A stretch of DNA of 64,000 nucleotides, taken from contig NZ_JAASAH010000001.1 of assembly GCF_012726235.1 (NCBI RefSeq), positions 310,001-374,000 on the forward strand, in the 5' to 3' direction. Under the pieces are notes generated by a model. The model saw only the letters and a program-made list of their open reading frames with translations, made no database searches and was not told the origin of the DNA. A program made the translations under genes and the position numbers. Source of the DNA: Streptomyces sp. HNM0574. Its GTDB lineage: Bacteria > Actinomycetota > Actinomycetes > Streptomycetales > Streptomycetaceae. This document shows, piece after piece, positions 1 through 8,586 of this stretch (positions are counted from its first letter, which is position 1; each line of letters begins with the position of its first letter).

Positions 1-995
1 GCGGTCACGGTGAGGCCGTCTCCAGCCGGTACCTGCGGCTGGACACCGACACGCTCGCCCGGATGCTCACCGCCGCCGGCGCCGAACTGGCCCGCCATCC
101 CGACGCGGAGAGCGCCCTCGCGGCACTCCGCGAGGGACAGCCCGTCCTCGGCGGGCGGAACCCCGAGGCGCCGCCCGCGGTGACCGCCGCCGTGGAGTCC
201 GCGCTGCTGGACCTCACCGGCAAGCGCGCGGGCGCCCCCGTGCACCGGCTGCTCGGCGCCGTCACCGCGCCCGCCGTGGCCACGGCCCGCACCATCGGCA
301 TCACCACGCCCGAACGCGCCGCCGTCCAGGCGCACTGCCTCGCGGAGAGCGGCTTCCGGGTGCTCAAGATCAAGGCGGGCGCGGCCGACCCGGAGGACGA
401 CCTCGCCCGTGTCCGCGCCGTACGCGAACACGCCCCGCACGCCCGGCTGTTGCTCGACCCGAACGGCGCGTGGAGCGCGTCCCGGGCCGCCTCGCTGCTG
501 CCCCGGTACGCCGAACTCGGCGTCGAGGCCGTCGAACAGCCCCTCCCGCCGGGCGATCCGGAGGCCCTCGCGCGCCTCGCCGAGCACGCCCCCGTCCCGG
601 TCGTCGCGGACGAGGACGCGGCGACCCTGGAGGACGTGCGGCGCCTCGCGGGCCGCGTCCAGGGCGTCAACGTCAAGCTCGCCGAGTGCGGCGGCGTGCA
701 CGCCGCGCTCCGCATCGCCGAACTGGTCGCCGGCACCGGCACCGAGCTGATGCTCGGCTGCTTCACCGCCAGCAGCCTCGGCATCGCCCCCGCCGTCCAC
801 CTCGCCGACCGCGCCCGCTGGGCCGACCTGGACGGGCACCTGCTGCTGGCCGACGACCCGTGGTCCGGCATCGGCGGCGAGGACGGCACCGTCCGCGCCT
901 CGGAGCGCGCGGGACTCGGCGTGCGCCCCGTCGGGCCGGAGACCGTGCCCGGGCAGCCGGGGCGGAGAGGGGGCGGCAGTGCAGACCTGGCATGA
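1..995 (+). CDS. dipeptide epimerase-like enolase-superfamily enzyme, 5' truncated by window edge
   Basis: The frame is open from base 3, before the first ATG at 63, and encodes GHGEA, the usual end of the N-terminal capping domain, so the true start lies left of the window. In the barrel domain there is a KxK pair (LKIKAG), a metal-ligand series DPNG, VEQP and VADED, and a distal catalytic Lys in NVKLAECGG. These are the residues of the muconate-lactonizing/dipeptide-epimerase group, which racemizes the alpha carbon of amino-acid residues such as L-Ala-D/L-Glu. The substrate cannot be read from sequence. The stop overlaps the next gene by 17 bp, so it is co-translated with the exporter. It could act on murein dipeptides or as a tailoring epimerase of a peptide product. 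Confidence 0.85.
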   Translation, partial: GHGEAVSSRYLRLDTDTLARMLTAAGAELARHPDAESALAALREGQPVLGGRNPEAPPAVTAAVESALLDLTGKRAGAPVHRLLGAVTAPAVATARTIGITTPERAAVQAHCLAESGFRVLKIKAGAADPEDDLARVRAVREHAPHARLLLDPNGAWSASRAASLLPRYAELGVEAVEQPLPPGDPEALARLAEHAPVPVVADEDAATLEDVRRLAGRVQGVNVKLAECGGVHAALRIAELVAGTGTELMLGCFTASSLGIAPAVHLADRARWADLDGHLLLADDPWSGIGGEDGTVRASERAGLGVRPVGPETVPGQPGRRGGGSADLA

Positions 996-2310
996 GATAC
1001 GCCGGTTCCCGTTCGCCGTCCGGCTGCTGCTCGTCAACCAGCTCGGCGTCAACATCGGCTTCTACCTGCTGATCCCCTACCTGGCGACGCACCTGGGCGA
1101 GGACCTGGGCATGTCCGCCGCCGTCGTCGGCATCGTCCTCGGCGTCCGGAACCTCAGCCAGCAGGGCCTGTTCATCCTCGGCGGCTCCGCGGCCGACCGG
1201 CTCGGCGCGCGGCGCGTCATCATCGCCGGATGCGCGCTGCGGACCGTCGGCTTCGCCTCCTTCGCGCTGGGCGACGGGCTGCCGGTGCTGCTCGCCGCCT
1301 CCGTGCTCAGCGGGCTCGCCGGGGCACTGTTCAACCCGGCGGTGCGGGCGTATCTCACGCAGGAGGCGGGGGAGCGGAAGGCGGAAGCCTTCGCGCTGTT
1401 CAACATCTTCGCCACCACGGGCGCGCTCGTCGGGCCGCTGCTGGGCAGCGCCCTGCTGTTCGTGGACTTCCGGGCCAGTGCGCTGACCGCGGCGGGCATC
1501 TTCGCCGTGCTCACCGTCGTCCAGGCGGTCGTCCTGCCGGCGCGTACGGTGCCGCCCTCGCCGAACAGCGTGATGGCGGACTGGCGCGAAGTCGTCGGCA
1601 ACCGCCGCTTCCTGGCCTTCGCGCTCGCCATGGTCGGCATGTTCACCATGGAGAACCAGCTGTACCTGCTGCTGCCGGACGCCGCGCGGACCGCGACGGG
1701 CTGGGCCGGAGCCGCCGGCTTCGTCTTCCTGACCGGCACCCTCGCCAACCTCGGCCTCCAGATGCGCATCACCCGCGGCCTCAAGGCGCGCGGCAGCAGA
1801 GGCCGGTGGATCAGCACCGGACTCGCCCTGATGGGGCTCGCGTTCGTACCCCCGCTCGTGGTGGTGCTCGGCGGGGGCGCGGACGAGGGGGCGGGCGCCG
1901 GTGCGGCCGCGCTCGCGCTGCTGCCGGTACTGGCCGGTGCGCTGCTGCTGTACGCGGGACACATGGTGGCCCAGCCGTTCGTCATGGAGCTCATACCGGG
2001 CTTCGGACGCAAGGAGCTGACGGGGACCTACTTCGGGGTCTTCTACGTCGTCTCCGGGATCGCCGCGGCGCTGGGCAACACCCTCGTCGGCTGGGCGATG
2101 GACGCGGGCGCCGCGCACGGCGCCGCCTGGCTGCCCTGGGCCGGCTGCCTGTGCGCGGGCCTGCTCTCCGCCGCGTCCGTCGCCTGGCTCCGCCGCCGGG
2201 ACGCGCTGCCACGCGCGGGCACGGACAGCGGCTCAACTCGCCCTGCCTGCAAGGACGATGCCGGCCCCCACGGTGCGAAGGCGCACAGCGGCGAGGGGAG
2301 CGGACGGTGA
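979..2310 (+). CDS. MFS transporter (probable exporter)
   Basis: 443 residues starting at GTG 979, which lies inside the end of the epimerase gene with a purine-rich stretch (ggcggagaggggg) just upstream. About twelve hydrophobic segments are visible, and the loop after TM2 carries the MFS motif-A-like GGSAADRLGARR. The family resembles small-molecule exporters of the MdtH/CntE type. It is translationally coupled on both sides: its TGA overlaps the GTG of the methyltransferase. Placed between a tailoring-type epimerase and methyltransferase and next to an importer, it probably exports the product of the locus. The substrate is inferred, not shown. Confidence 0.85.
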   Translation: MQTWHEIRRFPFAVRLLLVNQLGVNIGFYLLIPYLATHLGEDLGMSAAVVGIVLGVRNLSQQGLFILGGSAADRLGARRVIIAGCALRTVGFASFALGDGLPVLLAASVLSGLAGALFNPAVRAYLTQEAGERKAEAFALFNIFATTGALVGPLLGSALLFVDFRASALTAAGIFAVLTVVQAVVLPARTVPPSPNSVMADWREVVGNRRFLAFALAMVGMFTMENQLYLLLPDAARTATGWAGAAGFVFLTGTLANLGLQMRITRGLKARGSRGRWISTGLALMGLAFVPPLVVVLGGGADEGAGAGAAALALLPVLAGALLLYAGHMVAQPFVMELIPGFGRKELTGTYFGVFYVVSGIAAALGNTLVGWAMDAGAAHGAAWLPWAGCLCAGLLSAASVAWLRRRDALPRAGTDSGSTRPACKDDAGPHGAKAHSGEGSGR

Positions 2311-3104
2311 CCGGACACGACAGCGGACAGAACCTGCTCACCGACCATCCGGCGCTCTACGAGGCCCGGTTCCCCGCACCCGAACGGCTCGCCGCACGCT
2401 GGGCCGAGGACTGCCTGCGCCGGCACGGCGCCGGCCCGGACCTGCTGGACCTGGGCTGCGGCACCGGCCGGGACGCCGCGTACCTGCACGGCGCGGGACG
2501 TGAGGTGACCGGCGCCGACCTGTCGGAAGCGATGCTCGCCCACGCGCGCGAGCACCATCCCGGCCCCCGGTACGTCCGCGCCGACCTGCGCGGCTTCGAC
2601 CTGGGCGCGGGGGCCTTCGACTCCGTGGTGTGCATGGACAGTTCGCTGCTCTACTGCCACACCAACGAGGAACTGGACGGCCTGTTCCGCTCCTGCGCGC
2701 GGGCGCTCCGCCCCGGCGGGCTGCTCGTCGCGGAGATGCGCAACGGCGCCTACTTCCTCGGGCGGACCGACCTGCTCGACGCGCCGCGGACCGACCGGTT
2801 CACCTGGCAGGGCACCGCGTACCGCTCGGTGACGACCCTCCGCGTCGACCGCACGGCGCAGCTGCTGCGCCGCAGGCGGGTGTGGACCGCCGACGACGGA
2901 TCGCCGCGCCGTGAACAGCGGTCCGCCTGGCGGCTGTTGTTCCCGCAGGAACTGCGCCACCACCTCGTCGCCCACGGGTTCGACGTCCTGGAGCTGCACG
3001 ACGGCCCCGGACCGCGCACCGGCACCCCGTGGCGCGAGGGCGACGCACCCGGCACCGCGGCCGACGCGGACCGCCTCCACCTCGTCGCCCGCCGCACCGC
3101 CTGA
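2307..3104 (+). CDS. class I SAM-dependent methyltransferase
   Basis: 265 residues. The start is set at GTG 2307, which overlaps the exporter stop (GTGA) and follows gaggggag. The Rossmann SAM site is clear: LLDLGCGTGRD (motif I), an acidic GADLS at the end of beta 2, ADLRGFDLG, then ALRPGGLLVAE (post-I/III). The open frame extends far upstream within the exporter gene, but that part is arginine-rich shadow and not coding. A cytosolic small-molecule methyltransferase is the simplest reading. The acceptor is unknown; the context suggests modification of the compound handled by the neighbouring exporter and importer. Confidence 0.85.
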   Translation: MTGHDSGQNLLTDHPALYEARFPAPERLAARWAEDCLRRHGAGPDLLDLGCGTGRDAAYLHGAGREVTGADLSEAMLAHAREHHPGPRYVRADLRGFDLGAGAFDSVVCMDSSLLYCHTNEELDGLFRSCARALRPGGLLVAEMRNGAYFLGRTDLLDAPRTDRFTWQGTAYRSVTTLRVDRTAQLLRRRRVWTADDGSPRREQRSAWRLLFPQELRHHLVAHGFDVLELHDGPGPRTGTPWREGDAPGTAADADRLHLVARRTA

Positions 3105-3164
3105 GTCCCGCCCAAGGGGCCGACGAGCCCTCACCCACCACCATTTCGCACAGCGAGGAGATGC

Positions 3165-4796
3165 ATGATGCGTCAGCGTCCGTCGTCCGGACAGAGCGCC
3201 GAAAACCCCGGGACCGGGGACGGCGGCACGCCCGCCCCGTACCCCGGGCTGCGGCGCCGCGGCTTCCTCGCCGCGACCGGAGGTGCCGCCGCGCTCGGCG
3301 CCCTCGCCCTCTCCGGCTGCGGCGGGGGAGGGGCCGGCGGCGGCGCGGGCGGCGCGGGCGAACCGCGCCGCGGCGGCAGGCTGCGGGCCTCCTTCGCGGG
3401 GGACGGAGCCAACGAGACGCTGGACCCGCACCTGGCCAACCTGTTCGGCGACGCGGCGCGCTCCAAGGCGCTCTTCGACAAACTCGCCGACTACGACGCC
3501 GACTTGGTGGCCAGGCCCCGGCTCGCCGCACGCTGGGAGCCGAACAAGGCACTGGACCGCTGGACGGTCACCCTGCGCGACGCCACCTTCCACAACGGGG
3601 ACCCGGTCACCGCCCAGGACGTGCTCTACAGCTACCGCCGCATCTCCGACCCGGAGAAGGCGTTCCGCTCGAAGGCCGACCTGGAACCCGTCGACCTGGA
3701 CGCGAGCCGCGCCGTCGGCAGGCGCACCGTCGAGTTCCGGCTGAAGCGGCCCACGGCCGGATTCCCCAACGTGATGGCCGCGTTCGGTGCGTACATCGTG
3801 CCCGAGGACGCGGACAGCTTCGAGAAGCCCGTCGGCTCCGGCCCGTTCCGCTTCGTCTCCACAAGCCCCGGCAGGTCGACGCTGCTCAGGCGGTTCGACG
3901 ACTACTGGGACGGCGCCCCGCACCTGGACGAGCTGGAGTTCGTCACCGCGAACGAGGAATCGGCCCGGATCAACGCGCTGCTGGGCGGCCAGGTCGAGTA
4001 CGCGCACGAGCTGACGCCGACCACCGCGCGGGCGCACGAGAACAGCGGCCAGGTCCGGATCGTGCGGCTGAAGAACAGCGACATGCAGGCGTTCGCGATG
4101 AAGACCGACCGGCCGCCGTTCGACGACAAGCGGGTCCGTGAGGCGTTCTTCCTCATCGCCGACCGGGAGGAACTCGTCAAGGGTGCACTGTCCGGCGCGG
4201 GAGAGGCCGGCAACGACCTCTTCGGCAAGGGGTACCAGTACTACGCGTCCGGAATCCCGCAGCGCGAACAGGACCTGGAGCGGGCCCGCGCGCTGCTGAA
4301 GGAGGCGGGCGCCGGGAACCTGAAGGTCACCCTCGACACCTCCGACGTCGCCGCCGGCTTCACCGAGGCGGCGGGCATCTTCCGCGACCAGGCGAAGAAG
4401 GCCGGCGTCACCGTCGAACTGCGCACCAGGAACCCCGACAGCTACTGGAGCGACATCCTCGACTCCGGCACCCTGTGCAGCTACCGCTCCGGCGCCATGC
4501 CCATCGACGTGCACCTCAGCCAGCGGCTGCTCACCGGCTCCACCACCAACGCGACCCACTGGGAGCACAAGGACTTCGACGAGCTGTACCGCAGGGCCCA
4601 GTCCACCGCCGACGAGGACGAACGCACCGCACTGTACGAGCGGATGCAGCGCCGCCTGCACGCGGAGGGCGGATTCCTGGTGTGGGGCTTCGCCGACTGG
4701 ATCGTCGGAACGGCCGGGAACGTCGGGGGAGTCGAGAACGAGGCACCGGCCAACACCCTGGACTGGGCACGCTTCGACAAGGTGTGGCTGGCGTGA
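3165..4796 (+). CDS. ABC transporter substrate-binding lipoprotein, family 5 (Dpp/Opp/Nik type)
   Basis: 543 residues. The N terminus has a twin-arginine stretch (RRRGFLAATGG, residues 30-40) and a lipobox ending at Cys52 (LALSGC) followed by a Gly-rich linker, so it is probably exported through Tat or Sec and anchored as a lipoprotein. The mature part has the SBP_bac_5 fold signatures LDPHLANL, TFHNGDPVTAQDV and PVGSGPF. A GAGGAG-type ribosome site at 3153-3160 could serve ATG 3165 or 3168. There is a 60-bp gap after the methyltransferase, the only real gap in this operon, and the gene overlaps the first permease by 4 bp. It captures peptides, nickel or metal chelates in related systems; ligand not determinable. 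Confidence 0.9.
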   Translation: MMRQRPSSGQSAENPGTGDGGTPAPYPGLRRRGFLAATGGAAALGALALSGCGGGGAGGGAGGAGEPRRGGRLRASFAGDGANETLDPHLANLFGDAARSKALFDKLADYDADLVARPRLAARWEPNKALDRWTVTLRDATFHNGDPVTAQDVLYSYRRISDPEKAFRSKADLEPVDLDASRAVGRRTVEFRLKRPTAGFPNVMAAFGAYIVPEDADSFEKPVGSGPFRFVSTSPGRSTLLRRFDDYWDGAPHLDELEFVTANEESARINALLGGQVEYAHELTPTTARAHENSGQVRIVRLKNSDMQAFAMKTDRPPFDDKRVREAFFLIADREELVKGALSGAGEAGNDLFGKGYQYYASGIPQREQDLERARALLKEAGAGNLKVTLDTSDVAAGFTEAAGIFRDQAKKAGVTVELRTRNPDSYWSDILDSGTLCSYRSGAMPIDVHLSQRLLTGSTTNATHWEHKDFDELYRRAQSTADEDERTALYERMQRRLHAEGGFLVWGFADWIVGTAGNVGGVENEAPANTLDWARFDKVWLA

Positions 4797-5755
4797 GTGC
4801 CGCCACCGGACTGCGCTCCTGGCTCGCCCGGCGGCTGCTGCTCGGCGCGGGCCAGATCGTGGCCGTCGTCCTGCTCGTGTTCGCGCTCACCGAGGCGCTC
4901 CCCGGCGACGCGGCCGTCGCGCTCGCCGGGGACCAGCCCGACCCGGCCCGGATCGCCGCCATCCGGGAGTCGATGCACCTGGACCGTCCCGCGTACGAGC
5001 GCCTGGCGGACTGGGCGCTGGGCCTGCCGCACGGCGACTTCGGGCAGTCGCTCGCCACCGGCAGGCCGGTCAGCGCCTATCTGGCGGCGAGCTTCGGCCC
5101 CACGCTGACGCTGGCCTGCCTCACCGTCGCGCTGCTCGTGCCCGTCGGCGTCGGACTGGGCGTCCTGGCGGCCCGCCGCGAGGGCGGGCGCCTGGACCGG
5201 CTGATCAGCGGGGTCACCCTCGGCGTGTACGCGGTACCGGAGTTCGCGCTGGGCGTGCTGCTGGTGGTGCTCTTCGCGCTGCGCCTGGACTGGCTGCCGC
5301 CGACCGCCGTCGGCTTCGACGGCGCGCTGCTCGCCCACCCCGCGGTGCTGGTCCTGCCGGTGCTGGTGCTGCTGGCCCGCCCGGTGTGCTCCATCAGCCG
5401 GCTGGTGCGCGCCGGGATGATCGAGGCGCTCGGCTCGCCCTACGTCGCCCAGGCGCGGCGCTACGGGCTCTCCGAGGCGCGCGTCCGCTGCACGCACGCC
5501 CTGCCCAACGCGCTCGCGCCCGCCACCCAGCAACTCGCCCGGACCGTGGACTGGTTGCTCGGGGGAGTGGTCGTCGTGGAGGCACTGTTCGTCATCCCGG
5601 GGCTCGGCACGGTGATGCTGGACGCGGTGTCCGCGCGGGACGTTCCCGTCGTGCAGGGGCTGGCCGTCCTCTTCGGGACGGTCACGGTCGTCCTCAACAT
5701 CGCGGCCGACCTCGTCGCCCACCGGCTCGCACCCCGCGCGGGGGCGGTCGCATGA
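4793..5755 (+). CDS. ABC transporter permease, DppB type
   Basis: 320 residues from GTG 4793, which overlaps the stop of the binding protein (GTGA). There are about six membrane segments, an N-terminal segment followed by a large external loop, and the cytoplasmic EAA loop (YVAQARRYGLSEARV) that contacts the ATPase. The length and topology match the DppB/OppB/NikB branch. It is the first of two permease subunits of the importer encoded by the next genes, and it overlaps the second permease by 4 bp (ATGA). Confidence 0.9.
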   Translation: MSAATGLRSWLARRLLLGAGQIVAVVLLVFALTEALPGDAAVALAGDQPDPARIAAIRESMHLDRPAYERLADWALGLPHGDFGQSLATGRPVSAYLAASFGPTLTLACLTVALLVPVGVGLGVLAARREGGRLDRLISGVTLGVYAVPEFALGVLLVVLFALRLDWLPPTAVGFDGALLAHPAVLVLPVLVLLARPVCSISRLVRAGMIEALGSPYVAQARRYGLSEARVRCTHALPNALAPATQQLARTVDWLLGGVVVVEALFVIPGLGTVMLDAVSARDVPVVQGLAVLFGTVTVVLNIAADLVAHRLAPRAGAVA

Positions 5756-6657
5756 GCGGGGCAGCACAGCCCGGGACCCGGGCCCGGTTCGTGACGGGGG
5801 CGCTGCTCCTCGCGCTGCCGTTCGTGCTCGCCCTGCTCGGGCCGCTCCTCGCGGGTGAACCGGCGGCGCGCGGCGCCTCGTTCACCCTCGGCGGCCCGTC
5901 GGACGGCTGGGCCGCGCAGTGGTTCGGCACCGACTTCGTCGGCCGGGACGTGTGGCGGCAGGTGCTGCTGGGCGGCAGGTCCGTCGTCCTCGTCGCCCTC
6001 GCGGCCACCGTCCTCGCCTACGCCGTCGCCCTGCCCGTCGGCTTCGCCGCGGCCCTCACCCGCAGGACCTGGCCGGAGGAGCTGCTGATGCGGCCGCTGG
6101 ACGTGCTGCTCGCGGTGCCGTCCCTGCTGGCCGTGCTGCTCGTCGCGACGGTCTTCGCGCCGGGGCCCGTCGGACTCGCCGTCCTGGTGGCCGTCGTCAA
6201 CGTGCCCGACGCGGCCCGGATCGTACGGTCCACCGCCGCGGAGATCGCGGCCAGACCGGCGGTCGAGGCACTGCGGATGCAGGGCGAGAGCCGCCGGCGC
6301 ATCGCCATGGGGTACGTGGGCCGCTCGGCGCTGCGCACCCTCGCGGCCGACGCCGGGGTGCGCATGACGGGCGTGCTCTATCTCGTCGCCACGGCCGCCT
6401 TCCTGGGCGTGGGCGTCGCACCGGACGCGGCGGACTGGGCGGTGATGGTCGACCGCAACCGCACCGGCCTGTTCGTCCAGCCCTGGGCCGTCGTCGTACC
6501 GGCGCTGCTGATCGTCCTCCTGTCCATGGGGACGAACCTCCTCTTCGACGCCGCACTCCAGCGCGGGAGCCGGCACACCACACGCACGGAACAGCACACG
6601 AAGCAGCGCACCGGACCGCCCGCGGAACCGGGCGGGAGGAAAGGGAACCGCTCATGA
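5752..6657 (+). CDS. ABC transporter permease, DppC type
   Basis: 301 residues beginning at ATG 5752, overlapping the previous stop. Hydrophobic segments, the sequence GTDFVGRDVW after the first segment (a hallmark of DppC/OppC/NikC proteins) and an EAA-like loop (EALRMQGESRRRIAMGY) are all present. It pairs with the DppB-type subunit to form the membrane channel. The hydrophilic tail after residue 275 is Thr/Gln/Arg-rich and poorly conserved. It overlaps the ATPase gene by 4 bp, so the whole transporter is translationally coupled. Confidence 0.9.
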   Translation: MSGAAQPGTRARFVTGALLLALPFVLALLGPLLAGEPAARGASFTLGGPSDGWAAQWFGTDFVGRDVWRQVLLGGRSVVLVALAATVLAYAVALPVGFAAALTRRTWPEELLMRPLDVLLAVPSLLAVLLVATVFAPGPVGLAVLVAVVNVPDAARIVRSTAAEIAARPAVEALRMQGESRRRIAMGYVGRSALRTLAADAGVRMTGVLYLVATAAFLGVGVAPDAADWAVMVDRNRTGLFVQPWAVVVPALLIVLLSMGTNLLFDAALQRGSRHTTRTEQHTKQRTGPPAEPGGRKGNRS

Positions 6658-8285
6658 GCAGCACCCCGCACGAGGAACCCGGAGCCCCGCACGGCGGTGC
6701 GGAGCCGGTCGCGGCCGAGATCCGGGGGCTGAGCGTCGAGACCGAGGAGGGGCACCTCCTCGTCGACGACGTGTCCCTGCGGCTGCGCCCCGGCACCGTG
6801 ACGGCGCTGATCGGCGCCTCCGGCAGCGGCAAGACCACCACCGGCCTGTCCCTGCTCGGCGAGTACCCGGCCGGCGCCCGCGTCACGGGCGAGGTACGGG
6901 CGGACGCCGGCGGCGTCGGCTACGTGCCGCAGCACCCGGGCGCCGCGCTCAACCCGGCGCGCCGCGCGGGGGCGCTGCTCCACGACATCGCCGCGCGGCA
7001 GGTGCGCGCCCTCAGACTGCCGCGCCGGGAGCGCCGCGCCGAGGCCGGGGAACGGGTGCTGCGCGCGCTGGAGGCGGCACAACTGGCCGACGGGGAACGG
7101 CTGTTGGGCCGCTATCCGCACCAGTTGTCCGGCGGTCAGCAGCAGCGGGTGGTGCTCGCGCAGGCCCTGCTGCGGGGCACGCGCACCGTCGTCGCCGACG
7201 AGCCGACGACGGGGCAGGACGCGCTGACCAAGCAGCGCGTCGTCGCCGAACTCGCGCGGCTCGCCCGCCGGGGCATCGCCGTCCTGCTGCTCAGCCACGA
7301 TCTGGACGTGGTCCGTGAGCTGGCCGACGAGGTGGTGGTCCTGCGCGAGGGCCGCGTCGTCGAACGGGGCCCGGCCGCCCGGGTACGCACCGCGCCCCGG
7401 CACCCCTGGACCCGCGAACTGTTCGCCTGCGCGGGCACGGACGCCTACAGCGCCCGCGCCGCCGCTCCCGGGAGCGGGCCGGACGCCCCCGCGCCCGCGC
7501 TCCGGGCGCACATCCGCGAGGCCCGGTACCGGGACCGCGAGCGGGGCACCGTCCACGCGCTGCGGGACGCGCGGCTGACCGTCTCGGCGGGGGAGTGCCT
7601 CGCCGTGGTGGGGCGCTCCGGGAGCGGCAAGACGACGCTCGGCCGCTGCCTCGCGGGGCTGCACCGGGACTGGGACGGCGAGGCCGTACCGGCCGGCGGC
7701 GTGCCGCTGCCGCACAGCGTGCGCGCCCGCGACGCCGGGCAACTCGCCGCCGTGCAGTACGTGTTCCAGGACGCGGCCGCCTCCTTCGACGAGCACCGGC
7801 CGGTGCTGTGGCAGGTCGCCAGGACCGCCGTCCGGCTGCGCGGCGCGGCGCCCGCGACGGCGCTGGAGGAGGCGCGCGCCGGGCTCGCCCGCGTCGGGCT
7901 GGACGCGGAGCTCGCGGAGCGGCGGCCCGGGCGGCTCTCCGGCGGCGAGCTGCAACGGGCCGCGCTCGCCCGCGCGTTGCTGGCCCGCCCCGGCGTACTG
8001 GTCTGCGACGAGATCACCTCGGGCCTCGACATGCTCACCCGCCGCGCCGTCCTGGACGTGCTCACCGGCCTGCTGGACGCTCCCGGCGGGCCGGCGCTCG
8101 TCCTCATCACGCACGACCTGCCCACGGCGGCGCTCGCGCACCACGTCGCCGTCCTCGACGGGGGCGTGATCGTCGAACAGGGCCCGGCGGCACAGGTGTT
8201 GGAGACGCCGGCCCACCCCTTCACGGCGTCACTCGTGGAGGCGGCGCGGAAGGGCACGACGGAGGCGATGTCCACGCCCCGGTGA
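6654..8285 (+). CDS. fused double-domain ABC transporter ATPase (DppD-DppF type)
   Basis: 543 residues from ATG 6654. Two complete nucleotide-binding domains lie in one chain. The first has GASGSGKTT (Walker A), LSGGQQQR (signature) and VVADEPTTGQD (Walker B). The second has GRSGSGKTT, LSGGELQR and LVCDEITSGLD. Usually DppD and DppF are separate; here they are fused. This completes the importer (binding protein, two permeases, ATPase pair). The frame continues upstream inside the permease gene, but the ATG at 6654 sits after aggaaaggg and overlaps the permease stop, which fixes the start. Confidence 0.92.
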   Translation: MSSTPHEEPGAPHGGAEPVAAEIRGLSVETEEGHLLVDDVSLRLRPGTVTALIGASGSGKTTTGLSLLGEYPAGARVTGEVRADAGGVGYVPQHPGAALNPARRAGALLHDIAARQVRALRLPRRERRAEAGERVLRALEAAQLADGERLLGRYPHQLSGGQQQRVVLAQALLRGTRTVVADEPTTGQDALTKQRVVAELARLARRGIAVLLLSHDLDVVRELADEVVVLREGRVVERGPAARVRTAPRHPWTRELFACAGTDAYSARAAAPGSGPDAPAPALRAHIREARYRDRERGTVHALRDARLTVSAGECLAVVGRSGSGKTTLGRCLAGLHRDWDGEAVPAGGVPLPHSVRARDAGQLAAVQYVFQDAAASFDEHRPVLWQVARTAVRLRGAAPATALEEARAGLARVGLDAELAERRPGRLSGGELQRAALARALLARPGVLVCDEITSGLDMLTRRAVLDVLTGLLDAPGGPALVLITHDLPTAALAHHVAVLDGGVIVEQGPAAQVLETPAHPFTASLVEAARKGTTEAMSTPR

Positions 8286-8405
8286 GCGAATCCCCACGGT
8301 CAGCGGCTCGTGCGCCCCCGTCCGGCGATCCGCGCGCCCTGTACGCCCCCCGGCATGGTCGGCCACGCTGGGGGGAGGACACAGGGTGTGGGAGGGGGCG
8401 GCGGC

Positions 8406-8528
8406 ATGGACGGCGACGGCAAGGACCGTATACCCGGTGAGGGCCGCGCAACGGTCGTGGCGATGATCGTGCTCACCGCCCTCACCGTCCTCTTCGCCGC
8501 CGCCGCGGCCTGGCACCTTCTGACCTGA
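8406..8528 (+). CDS. small single-pass membrane protein, unknown
   Basis: A 40-residue product: a short charged N terminus (MDGDGKDRIPGEGRA) followed by one hydrophobic helix (VVAMIVLTALTVLFAAAAAW). Upstream, gggagggggcggc can serve as ribosome site. The pattern resembles the small membrane proteins often found between Streptomyces genes, but no family is recognised. A longer frame from 8310 exists; its extra part is not protein-like. It is convergent with the PucR gene. Confidence 0.45.
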   Translation: MDGDGKDRIPGEGRATVVAMIVLTALTVLFAAAAAWHLLT

Positions 8529-8586
8529 GGCGGGGGCGTCAGTCGCGCGGCCCCGGCACCGCGCTTTCGGTTCCCCGCCGCGCCGC

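Noticed and set aside
763..2118. Long antisense open frame opposite the MFS gene
   Set aside because: Arg/Gly/Glu-rich product with no domain; it arises from high GC and is the mirror of a strong coding frame.
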